Notes: a model not told the origin generated them from the sequence alone. Shown: positions 1 to 5,463, counted from the stretch's first letter. The stretch is 5,489 bases of DNA from Nitrospinota bacterium (GCA_003696125.1 RFHZ01000710.1:1-5489); one strand, 5' to 3'. Translations and numbers: made by a program.

Positions 1-564
1 GAGGAAAGCCACGGCCCCGTGCAGGACACCATTAGGACGGGTCAGCACGGCCAGTCCAAAGAAGAGAGAAGATTTCAGGCTGTGCTGGCGTCGCAGGGCC
101 AGTTGTTGGTTGGCCAGGGCAAGCAGAGCGGCAAAGCCGACCGTCTCCATGCCTGACGTGGTCCAGCGGGCCAGATGAGCAGAGCTGGCAGCCAGAAGCA
201 AAGCCGCCCCTCCAGCCACTGGGCTATCGGCCAGGCTGGAGGCGGTACGGAAGACAGCCCCCAGCAAGAGGGCCAGGGCAGCCAGGGAAAGCACAAAGGA
301 GGCCAGCTCTGGTTGCAGTCCCAGGAGGCGTAACGGTGCCAGCAACACGATCCACAAAAAGTTGGTGTACCCCTCGACCCGCTCCCCGGGATTGTAAACC
401 AGTCCGTGACCGGCCAGCCAGTTATCCAGGTAGCGAAAGCTGATATACGCATCATCCACAACTGAATAGAGATGCACCAGATTCCAGACCAGTACTCCCA
501 ATCCGATGCCCCCAACGAGCACTGGTACCCAGAGACCAGACCTCCTGGCGGGAAGAATGCTCAT
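1..564 (-). CDS. GT-C-like membrane glycosyltransferase, N-terminal part (runs off the left edge)
   Basis: This is an open frame of 188 codons that continues past the left edge. The ATG at 562-564 is the only possible upstream limit because an in-frame TAA directly precedes it; GAGGGGG (574-580) lies 9 nt upstream as ribosome binding site. Visible in the protein: a hydrophobic segment at about residues 12-31, then DDAYISFRY (37-45), NPGERVEGYTNFLW (58-71), hydrophobic segments at about 87-105 and 116-131, SGMET (137-141) and LTRPNG (174-179). This order (DDAYI.F.Y, GERVEGYTNFLW, SGMET, TRP.G) is typical of a bacterial family of multi-pass GT-C/arabinofuranosyltransferase-like proteins that use polyprenyl-phosphate sugars outside the cytoplasmic membrane. 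The Asp pair after the first membrane helix is where GT-C enzymes place their catalytic acid. Acceptor and sugar cannot be told. It is probably the second gene of an operon with the GT-C/TPR gene 54 bp upstream. Confidence 0.85.
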   Translation of the reverse strand, partial: MSILPARRSGLWVPVLVGGIGLGVLVWNLVHLYSVVDDAYISFRYLDNWLAGHGLVYNPGERVEGYTNFLWIVLLAPLRLLGLQPELASFVLSLAALALLLGAVFRTASSLADSPVAGGAALLLAASSAHLARWTTSGMETVGFAALLALANQQLALRRQHSLKSSLFFGLAVLTRPNGVLHGAVAFL

Positions 565-573
565 TTAACCTTA

Positions 574-580
574 CCCCCTC
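574..580 (-). promoter_or_regulatory. Ribosome binding site of the GT-C-like gene
   Basis: GAGGGGG on the minus strand, 9 nt before the ATG at 564, inside the 54-bp gap between the two minus-strand membrane-protein genes. It supports independent translation of the downstream gene within a shared transcript. No terminator-like hairpin is visible in this gap. Confidence 0.55.
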
Positions 581-618
581 TTGCCAGCCGACTTCTCTGG
601 AAAAAAGGACAGCATCCC

Positions 619-2817
619 CTATCTGGTAGCGGGTTGGGCTGCCGTCAACTGTGCCAGATACGCCCTCGCCTTCTGCTCCCACCGGCTCTGCGGGTGCTTG
701 GCCAAGAACTCCTGCCAGCGTTGTATGGCCTCCTCGCGCTTTCCCCCTCTTTGCAGGGCCAGGGCCAGGCCGAAAAGGGCCGCTTCGTTGGTGGGAGCAG
801 CCTCTAGGGCCTGGCGTTGCATCTCCTCTGCCTTCTGGAAACGACCGGTATCCAGATAGAGGTAGCCGAGATTCACCAGACTCGCCACCTGTTGCGGTTC
901 ACGTCGCAACACCTCTTGATAGGTCTGCTCTGCCTCTTCTGTATGTCCCCCCTGGTACAGGGCGGTGGCGAGGAGGAAGAGGAATTCGCTACTCTCCTGG
1001 AAGCGGAGGGCTTCCCGCAACAGTCGTGCTGCCCTGTCCCACTGCTGCAGCCGGATGGCCAGGCGCCCTGCGCGGTGTCCCAGATCGTAATGGATGAAGG
1101 CGAGGCGGGGATTGGCCTGCATGGCGGCAAAGTACTGGTCTAAAGCCTCCCCTCGCCTGCCGGTAACCTCCAGGAAAAACCCCAGGAGGAAATGGGTCCG
1201 GAAACTCTGGGGAGCCAGTCGTACGGCGTGTCGCAGCTCTTCTTCTACCCGGAGCGCCACCGGGCTGTGGGCATAGGAGGCCAGGTAAGAAAAATCGGGC
1301 GATTCGGGAAGGATGTGCTCAAAAAAGCGAACCGTTTCCCGCTTTTCCGGGGGGAGGGCATTGTCGGCCAGGAAGATGAGGGCCTGGTCGTCGAAATAGG
1401 CGAGGCGAAAGGCGGGTGCATGCCGGAAATAGGCGGCCATATGCCTGTCCTTCAGGCTGAGGATGGCGGCCCGGATGTCGAAGCGTTGCAAAAGGGGTCC
1501 CAGGGCCAGATGTGAGGTCGCCTCCAACTGCTCAGCCAGCCTGCGTTGCGCCTCCAGGGAACGGCCGTCCCAGAAGACCTTCCTCTCCGGCCACTCCCAG
1601 AGCAGGTACCCTCCCAAGGCCCAGGTATTATAGAAATTTCCCGCCGGGTCGAGTCGACGCAGAAAGGCTACGGCCGCTTTGGGGAAGCGGCTCTCCTGAA
1701 TCCCCAGGCCAAAACGATAGACCTTATGCTCGGCAAATGCCTGCTGGAAGAGGAAGAGGCTGCCGATGAGCAGAAGGGGGAGGGCCAGGGCAGCCTGGAG
1801 GCGAAACGAGGGCCGGTATATCTTGGCCGGTAGCTTATCGAACATTGCCTGCAGGTTGTACCCGAGGAGGGGAACCTGGAGCAGGGTCGCCACCGCGATG
1901 AAGCGTACCCCGCGGAGGGCCAGGAAGGAGGTGGCGAGAAAGACCAGGAGATGAAAGAACCGGACCCGACGCCAGGCCAGAAGGAAACTCGTTGCCGTGG
2001 CCAGCATCAGTCCCCAAAACCCGGGATGCTCTCCCCACACCAGCGGGGCGTGCTCCTCAATGGTAATGGTCCCCTGGGTCACCTGTTTCAGGATAAAATC
2101 TGTCAGTATCCAGCGCAGGAGGTCCAGACCAAAGGGATTGAGCAGGGTGATGGCGGCCAGGAGAAGGAGGAGGGGACCCAGGAAAGCAGGGGACGGGAGC
2201 CGGTGCTCTCGAGAATAACGGGGATAGAGGGTCTGCAGCAGGGATTCTGTGCAAAAGCAACCGGCCAGGACCAGACCGAGGAAGAAGCTGGCATGCAGGT
2301 TGACCCAGAGGGCCATAAGGGGTAGGAGCCAGAGCAGGTACCACTTTTGGGCTGAGCTTCCCACCGAAAGCCTCCAGAAGAAAAGGGCAGACAGGAGGAA
2401 CATGAAGATATGGGGCCGGAGGAGGAAGCGGAACTGGGCAAGGGGAACGGCCAGTAAGACCAGGGCCGATGCCAGAAAGGGATTGACCCCCTGTCTGAGC
2501 ATCAGGTGGAAGGCGAGGAGAAAGGCGAGGGCGATGACCAGGGCCTTGAACAGGATCAGCCCGTTGATCCCGGCCAACGACAGGAGAAGGGCAAAGAGCA
2601 CATCGGAGAGCCAGTAATGGGGTTGCCAGGGAGCATTGGCCGTGGCAATGGTAAACGGATCGGTATGGGGAATCTCCTTGTGTTGCCAGATCCATTGACC
2701 GGTCTTCAGGTGCCACCAGATATCGTAGTTGTAGACCTGTTGCACGGCCAGCAGGAAGGCAAAAAGCGCAACCAGCAGAGAGAGGAGCCCTGAGAGCAGA
2801 GGGCGTTCAGCGTGCAT
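619..2817 (-). CDS. GT-C-like multi-pass membrane protein with C-terminal TPR repeats
   Basis: 732 residues, complete. The first ~360 residues are strongly hydrophobic with about ten predicted membrane segments. A first helix (9-26) is followed by DIWWHLKTG (32-40), the position of the acidic catalytic motif in GT-C glycosyltransferases, then HTDPF (51-55), RPHIF (134-138), WVNLHASF (171-178), LNPFG (226-230) and RFIA (305-308). A soluble stretch follows, with NTWALGGYLLW (397-407) and WDGRS (416-420). Residues ~538-711 form about five TPR units, roughly 538-571, 574-609 (with an insertion), 610-643, 644-677 and 678-711, with the usual G-Y/A-A-P spacing. The motifs match bacterial membrane proteins annotated as TPR proteins or PMT/OST-like glycosyltransferases, but no member with a proven reaction is known to me. 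The TPR half may face the periplasm and bind a protein partner or acceptor. The ATG has only a weak purine-rich site upstream; the strong promoter at 2869-2897 fits this start. It likely heads an operon with the gene at 1-564. Confidence 0.9.
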   Translation of the reverse strand: MHAERPLLSGLLSLLVALFAFLLAVQQVYNYDIWWHLKTGQWIWQHKEIPHTDPFTIATANAPWQPHYWLSDVLFALLLSLAGINGLILFKALVIALAFLLAFHLMLRQGVNPFLASALVLLAVPLAQFRFLLRPHIFMFLLSALFFWRLSVGSSAQKWYLLWLLPLMALWVNLHASFFLGLVLAGCFCTESLLQTLYPRYSREHRLPSPAFLGPLLLLLAAITLLNPFGLDLLRWILTDFILKQVTQGTITIEEHAPLVWGEHPGFWGLMLATATSFLLAWRRVRFFHLLVFLATSFLALRGVRFIAVATLLQVPLLGYNLQAMFDKLPAKIYRPSFRLQAALALPLLLIGSLFLFQQAFAEHKVYRFGLGIQESRFPKAAVAFLRRLDPAGNFYNTWALGGYLLWEWPERKVFWDGRSLEAQRRLAEQLEATSHLALGPLLQRFDIRAAILSLKDRHMAAYFRHAPAFRLAYFDDQALIFLADNALPPEKRETVRFFEHILPESPDFSYLASYAHSPVALRVEEELRHAVRLAPQSFRTHFLLGFFLEVTGRRGEALDQYFAAMQANPRLAFIHYDLGHRAGRLAIRLQQWDRAARLLREALRFQESSEFLFLLATALYQGGHTEEAEQTYQEVLRREPQQVASLVNLGYLYLDTGRFQKAEEMQRQALEAAPTNEAALFGLALALQRGGKREEAIQRWQEFLAKHPQSRWEQKARAYLAQLTAAQPATR

Positions 2818-2868
2818 AGATATTCCGCTTTCCCGTTTCCCGGCTATAACTCGGTATCACTCCTAAAA

Positions 2869-2897
2869 ATAGTATAGCACACCCCCTTCCATGTCAA
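2869..2897 (-). promoter_or_regulatory. Sigma70 promoter of the GT-C/TPR operon
   Basis: On the minus strand there is a perfect -35 TTGACA (2892-2897). It is followed either by TACTAT (2869-2874) at 17-bp spacing or by TATACT (2871-2876) at 15-bp spacing; the latter carries an extended -10 TG (TGCTATACT). Transcription would start near 2860-2865 and leave a leader of about 45 nt before the ATG at 2817. This is one of the best promoter matches in the window and fits an operon of the two minus-strand membrane-protein genes. Confidence 0.75.
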
Positions 2898-3170
2898 GAA
2901 CGGGGAGGACGAGCCGTCGCATCTCTGTCGCGAAGACCGGAGGGAAATAAGATCCTGAAGGAGGTCAGGTGCTTCAGCGCTCAGGCCGTGTTCTTCACCG
3001 ATGCACATTGTTACCGGGAATCTGCAGGGCTCCTCCTCTGGAACAAACGTTCCGTTGTTGCCTACCAGGGTTCGGAGAAGGAGCACCAGCCAGGGCACTC
3101 CTGTGATCCGGCACTCTCCTCCTGACCCTCGTGGCTGGCGACCAGAATGAGGATAAGAGGGAGATTCCGA
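2898..3170. other. Intergenic stretch without a recognisable gene
   Basis: Between the operon promoter and the recombinase remnant I find no gene that I can support on either strand. One minus-strand frame stays open from the remnant down to about 2844, but after the helix-turn-helix it shows no family motif, and long open frames are easy to get at this GC content. A small inverted repeat, GGAAC-AAAC-GTTCC style, lies near 3040-3053 and lacks a T-run, so I do not call it a terminator. The stretch may be decayed sequence left by the element that carried the recombinase. Confidence 0.5.
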
Positions 3171-3314
3171 CAGGGCCACGTAGCGAGAGAAGGTGGCCCG
3201 GGAGACGCGTAGCGTGCGGCAGATGTCGGCGATAGGGAGGCTGCGATCGGCGGCCAGTTTTTTGGCCATCTGCACACGGCGATACCTGACACCGGTTGGG
3301 GCCTCTCTGCCTCT
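3171..3314 (-). pseudogene. Remnant of a serine recombinase (resolvase/invertase) C-terminal helix-turn-helix
   Basis: Reading the minus strand from 3314 gives about 48 residues: RGREAPTGVRYRRV, then MAKKLAADRSLPIADICRTL and RVSRATFSRYVAL. The pattern (basic linker, a helix ending in L..D, then L.IADICRTL.VSRATFYRY) is that of the DNA-binding tail of Tn3-type resolvases and Hin/Gin-type invertases. The catalytic domain (about 130 residues with the active serine near residue 10) is missing; vapC lies there instead. The frame is the same as that of vapC and starts directly behind its TAA stop, but it has no start codon or ribosome binding site of its own that would make sense. After the helix-turn-helix the frame drifts into unrelated residues. 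I read it as a truncated scar of a mobile element; a small stand-alone DNA-binding peptide from the GTG at 3275 is less likely. Confidence 0.6.
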
Positions 3315-3332
3315 GGAAGGAAAGAACCGGGA

Positions 3333-3746
3333 TTACCCGATGATCTCGACCGGTACATACCGATGGCCTCGTCGTATCCGATACGTCACAAAGTCTTGCC
3401 GATCAATCGTAAAAATCTTTTGGGTCCTCAGTACCTCTGCAGCGACAATAAGGGACGCATCGGCGAGATCCATCGGATGATCCGCATACTGCTTCATCAA
3501 TGCCAATGCTCGCCGGATACCGGTATCCTCCATGAACCATACCCCAACGCCTCCTCGGAGCACAAACTCTCGCAGGCGATCGGCCCCATAGCTTCCCGGA
3601 GAAAGCATATGAAAGGCCTCGGTCAGCACAGGAATCGTCGTATAGAGCGGTTCTCGAATGGTCTTGAGTACCGCTTTACAGCGTGCGTGGAGCGCATCCT
3701 GTGGATCAAACAAGGCGACAAACGGTCCGGTATCGACAAGGATCAT
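3333..3746 (-). CDS. vapC: VapC-type PIN-domain toxin (ribonuclease)
   Basis: 137 residues, the usual length of a PIN toxin. The four acidic residues of the PIN active site are in place: D5 in ILVDTGP at the very N-terminus, E43 in VLTEAFHML, D96 (with D93) in MDLADASLIVAAE, and D115 in FTIDRQDF. These bind Mg2+ or Mn2+ for RNA cleavage; VapC toxins typically cut tRNA or rRNA and arrest translation until neutralised by the antitoxin. The ATG overlaps the antitoxin stop codon by four bases (ATGA, 3743-3746) and has no clear ribosome binding site of its own, so translation is probably coupled to the antitoxin gene. Nothing looks truncated, so the toxin should be active. The exact RNA target cannot be told. 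Directly behind the stop codon, and in the same frame, lies a recombinase fragment, which suggests the module travelled with or was hit by a mobile element. Confidence 0.9.
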   Translation of the reverse strand: MILVDTGPFVALFDPQDALHARCKAVLKTIREPLYTTIPVLTEAFHMLSPGSYGADRLREFVLRGGVGVWFMEDTGIRRALALMKQYADHPMDLADASLIVAAEVLRTQKIFTIDRQDFVTYRIRRGHRYVPVEIIG

Positions 3747-4000
3747 CGCCGAAACTTCTGGTATAGAGCCTCCCGTACACCCCGTTGGACATCGGTGGAC
3801 GGTGCTCTCGCATAGCCGCCAGGCCCCAGATCAAGGGTTTTGTAGATGTCATAGGGCGTGTGACTGGGTGGAGTAAGTTCCTGGTAGAGTAACCACAGGC
3901 CCTTTTTGACCGCGGCAGACATCGACAGGCCTGTGGCCTGTACGATATGCTGCAAGAGGTGTTCTGTTTCCTCATCTAACCGTACAGTGCGTGTCCCCAT
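3743..4000 (-). CDS. vapB: VapB-type ribbon-helix-helix antitoxin
   Basis: 85 residues from the ATG at 3998-4000. Upstream ATGs in the same frame reach 4042, but AAGGAGG (on the minus strand, about 4009-4015) stands 8 nt before the ATG at 4000, and the protein then begins directly with the DNA-binding strand TRTVRLDEE, as expected for this fold. Residues ~3-8 form the beta strand that pairs in the dimer and reads the major groove; two helices follow (about 9-23 and 26-43, with TGLSMSAAVKKGL at the turn). The C-terminal part (about 48-85, with PYDIYKTLDLGPGG) is the kind of extended tail that covers the PIN toxin active site. Its expected roles are to neutralise the toxin and to repress the shared operon by binding the promoter. 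It is the first gene of a two-gene operon. Confidence 0.85.
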   Translation of the reverse strand: MGTRTVRLDEETEHLLQHIVQATGLSMSAAVKKGLWLLYQELTPPSHTPYDIYKTLDLGPGGYARAPSTDVQRGVREALYQKFRR

Positions 4001-4008
4001 AGCTATGG

Positions 4009-4015
4009 CCTCCTT
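4009..4015 (-). promoter_or_regulatory. Strong Shine-Dalgarno site that fixes the antitoxin start
   Basis: Minus-strand AAGGAGG followed by eight bases and ATG (4000). It decides between this start and upstream in-frame ATGs at 4030 and 4042. A strong site on the antitoxin and none on the toxin fits the excess of antitoxin needed by such modules. Confidence 0.75.
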
Positions 4016-4021
4016 CTGTGG

Positions 4022-4049
4022 GTATGCCATAGTGTAATACATGGGGTAA
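4022..4049. promoter_or_regulatory. Candidate operator for the ribbon-helix-helix antitoxin
   Basis: An imperfect inverted repeat, GTATGCCAT and ATGGGGTAA on the plus strand, is separated by ten bases and covers the -10 box. Only six of nine arm positions pair, with CCAT/ATGG as the core. Ribbon-helix-helix antitoxins usually bind such half-sites over their own promoter; the assignment here rests on position and weak symmetry only. Confidence 0.3.
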
Positions 4050-4059
4050 TAGGCGTCAA
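4031..4059 (-). promoter_or_regulatory. Promoter of the vapBC operon
   Basis: On the minus strand TTGACG (4054-4059, five of six bases of the -35 consensus) is separated by exactly 17 bp from TACACT (4031-4036, four of six of the -10 consensus). Transcription would begin near 4024, about 25 nt before the antitoxin ATG. It is well placed for autorepression by the antitoxin. Confidence 0.6.
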
Positions 4060-4302
4060 GAGAGGAGCGGTGTGGGTACCTGTCTCATCTTCGTGGCATC
4101 GTTTTTAGGCGGCATTGTGCTGCTCAATGGGGGGCCCCCCCTTTTGCCAATCCGCCGTGGCCCCAGGGAGCCAGGTGGCAGGGGATGCCGGCCATAAGGG
4201 ATTTGCGAGCCGGATTGAGCATTTCTGGTTGAGAATGGCAACGCCTCTATAGAGCTGTCCCCCTTACTAAAGGCAAAAAAATAGATGCGCTCACCCTGGA
4301 AA
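4060..4302. other. Palindrome-rich intergenic region, no confident gene
   Basis: This lies between the divergent vapBC and GT2 promoters. It holds a perfect 12-bp palindrome of six G then six C (4129-4140), followed by another C and TTTT. There is a 7-bp inverted repeat CAATCCG/CGGATTG (4148-4154 and 4211-4217) that encloses nested CCCC/GGGG and GCC/GGC pairs, and a perfect 10-bp palindrome CTCTATAGAG (4245-4254). A 41-codon plus-strand frame starts with GTG at 4072 behind AGAGGAG (4061-4067) and ends with TAA at 4195-4197; it would encode a short hydrophobic segment (LIFVASFLGGIVLL) and a basic Pro/Gly-rich tail. I do not recognise it and do not call it a gene. The region could be the leftover of a small mobile element, but no terminal repeats or target duplication can be shown. 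Confidence 0.4.
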
Positions 4303-4311
4303 TGCTATACT
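4303..4311 (+). promoter_or_regulatory. Extended -10 promoter of the GT2 gene
   Basis: TGC followed by TATACT (4306-4311) gives an extended -10 element. No good -35 box is found 15-18 bp upstream, which extended -10 promoters can tolerate. The leader to the ATG at 4424 would be about 105 nt. The 11 bases TGCTATACTAT recur exactly in the promoter of the divergent GT-C/TPR operon. Confidence 0.4.
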
Positions 4312-4406
4312 ATGGTGGGATTCTTTTCCAGCACCAGCGCATCCAGGATACCCTTTCGGCCGCCGAAGGATCCCCGGCAAGCTTTTCAGGCAGGAACAGA
4401 AACCGG

Positions 4407-4419
4407 AGAAGGGGAGGGG
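4407..4419 (+). promoter_or_regulatory. Ribosome binding site of the GT2 gene
   Basis: A purine-rich stretch, AGAAGGGGAGGGG, ends 4 nt before the ATG at 4424; the best anti-16S match (AAGGGGAGG) ends six bases before the start codon. It supports this ATG as the start. Confidence 0.6.
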
Positions 4420-4423
4420 CGAG

Positions 4424-5218
4424 ATGCGGGAGGCGGCCCACAAACTGATCGCTTCCCTGCGGGCAAACCACACACCTGTCCTCTCTGTCGTTATCCCGGC
4501 GTACAACGAGGAGAAGAGATTGGGTCCCACTCTGGCCGGGTGCATGGAGTTTCTGGACAGAGAAGGGATTCCGCATGAAATCGTGGTGGTCGACGATGGG
4601 AGTAGAGACCAGACCGCCTCTCTGGTCAACACATTCAGCCAGCGCCACCCCCATATCCGGCTGATCTCCTTAGAACGAAACCGTGGCAAGGGGGCGGCTG
4701 TGCGCACCGGTGTGTTTGCCGCCCAGGGAGCCCTCATCTTACTCAACGATGCCGATGGGGCCACCCCGATCGCTGAGCTGTTCCGCCTGCTGGCAGAGAT
4801 GGCCCTCACCGGCTGCGAGGTAGTCATCGGATCGCGTGCCCTGGACTCCCCGGACACGCATGTGGAAAAAAAGCTGTACCGCTTCTTGCTCGGACGGATC
4901 TTTGCCCTGCTCGTGAACCTGCTGGTTGTCCCCCACATCAAGGATACCCAGTGCGGGTTCAAGCTGTTTACCCGCTCCGCTGCCCAGCAGATCTTCTCCT
5001 ATCAGACCTTAGACGGGTTTTCCTTTGATGTCGAGGTCCTCTATCTGGCCCATAAGCTGGGGTACCGGGTCCGGGAAGTGGCCGTCAACTGGCACGATGT
5101 GGCCGGGTCCAAGCTGAACCTGCTTATCGACCCGCTGCACATGGGATGGGACCTCCTCGGGATTCGCTTCCGGCATCGAAGCCTCCCTCCTCCATTGCCC
5201 TCTCCAAAGTCGAAGTAG
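4424..5218 (+). CDS. GT2 polyprenyl/dolichyl-phosphate glycosyltransferase (ALG5/DPM1-like)
   Basis: 264 residues, complete. It is a GT-A fold family 2 enzyme: SVVIPAYNEEKRL (21-33) and VVVDDGSRDQT (54-64, nucleotide-binding D57/D58), RNRGKGAAVRTG (85-96), the metal-binding DAD of LNDADGATP (107-115), GSRA (136-139), DTQCGFKLF (174-182), FSFDVEVLYLA (199-209) and VNWHDVAGSKLN (221-232). The DADGATP, DTQCGFK and FDVE...W sites are hallmarks of dolichyl-phosphate beta-glucosyltransferase (ALG5) and its bacterial relatives, which transfer a sugar from a UDP- or GDP-sugar to a polyprenyl phosphate at the cytoplasmic membrane face. Glucose is the most likely sugar; mannose or another hexose is possible. 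A hydrophobic stretch (about 154-170) may dip into the membrane; there is no C-terminal GtrA-type membrane domain. The last 13 residues are a Pro/Ser/Lys-rich tail, and the TAG stop lies inside a REP-like repeat. The product would be a fitting donor for the GT-C-like proteins on the other strand. Confidence 0.88.
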   Translation: MREAAHKLIASLRANHTPVLSVVIPAYNEEKRLGPTLAGCMEFLDREGIPHEIVVVDDGSRDQTASLVNTFSQRHPHIRLISLERNRGKGAAVRTGVFAAQGALILLNDADGATPIAELFRLLAEMALTGCEVVIGSRALDSPDTHVEKKLYRFLLGRIFALLVNLLVVPHIKDTQCGFKLFTRSAAQQIFSYQTLDGFSFDVEVLYLAHKLGYRVREVAVNWHDVAGSKLNLLIDPLHMGWDLLGIRFRHRSLPPPLPSPKSK

Positions 5219-5285
5219 GAGCGGTTTTAACCGTGACTCGCGAGGGGAACTCTGGCTCTGCAGTCGCGAATAAATTCGCTCCTAC
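5215..5285. repeat. Inverted pair of REP-like palindromic units
   Basis: The outer arms GTAGGAGCG (5215-5223) and CGCTCCTAC (5277-5285) are perfect 9-bp inverted repeats. Read outward-in, both units continue alike: nine bases with a TTTA-like core and then G(T/C)GACT, each next to a TCGCGA (5238-5243 and 5264-5269). Each unit also holds its own small palindrome, GGTT-TT-AACC in the left and GCGAAT-AA-ATTCGC in the right. This matches the layout of REP pairs (BIMEs) of Pseudomonas-type GTAGGAGCG elements, which are moved by RAYT transposases acting in trans. At the RNA level the pair could form a long hairpin that protects or ends the GT2 mRNA. No RAYT gene is in the window. Confidence 0.7.
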
Positions 5286-5344
5286 AGGAAGAGGGTGAGC
5301 CCACAAAGGGTATTATTACGACAGACCTATCAAGAACGAGTATG

Positions 5345-5373
5345 AGGGCGCAGCGTCGCTGCGCTCCCTACAG
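5345..5373 (-). repeat. Third REP-like palindromic unit
   Basis: GCGCAGC-GTC-GCTGCGC (5348-5354 and 5358-5364) forms a 7-bp hairpin followed by TCCCTACAG. The tail CTCCCTACAG matches CTCCTACAG at the end of the preceding repeat unit apart from one extra C, so I read it as a diverged REP unit in the same orientation as the right unit of the pair. Its stem sequence is different, as is usual among REP subfamilies. Confidence 0.5.
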
Positions 5374-5377
5374 ACTC

Positions 5378-5393
5378 CAGGTGAGGCCACCTG
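5378..5393. repeat. Short perfect hairpin CAGGTG-AGGC-CACCTG
   Basis: A 6-bp stem with a 4-base loop lies five bases behind the third REP-like unit. There is no T-run after it on either strand, so an intrinsic terminator is not supported. It may be part of the REP cluster. Confidence 0.35.
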
Positions 5394-5463
5394 TAATAGA
5401 AAGCGTGCAGATGGATTCCCTCTGGACACAGCACCACTGAGTCCATGAAGGCTCTACCCAAAC

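Noticed and set aside
75-515. Minus-strand frame with many Trp and Cys residues over the partial GT-C-like gene
   Set aside because: An out-of-frame reading of the real gene, which has the DDAYISFRY and NPGERVEGYTNFLW motifs and runs through to the window edge.
1951-2325. Plus-strand open frame of 124 codons opposite the GT-C/TPR gene
   Set aside because: Its residues are mostly Gln/Glu/Gly/Arg without a motif, as expected for the complement of hydrophobic codons; the minus-strand protein has clear family motifs.
2057-2716. Minus-strand open frame of 219 codons inside the GT-C/TPR gene
   Set aside because: It is rich in Pro, Cys and Ser with no motif; the overlapping frame encodes the recognisable membrane protein without interruption.
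2844-3170. Continuation of the recombinase-remnant frame as a 143-residue protein
   Set aside because: After the helix-turn-helix the residues show no domain, and the frame runs through the strong -35/-10 elements of the next operon.
3173-3199. Inverted repeat GGGCCAC/GTGGCCC as a recombination site or terminator
   Set aside because: It lies in the codons of the recombinase helix-turn-helix, has a 13-base loop and no T-run; chance is likely at this base composition.
4056-4241. Minus-strand frame of 61 codons upstream of vapB
   Set aside because: Pro/Gly/Arg-rich, no recognisable family, and it overlaps the vapBC promoter and the palindromes.
4291-4962. Minus-strand open frame of 223 codons opposite the GT2 gene
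   Set aside because: It is Ser/Arg-rich with no motif and no ribosome binding site; the plus-strand frame has all GT2 motifs.
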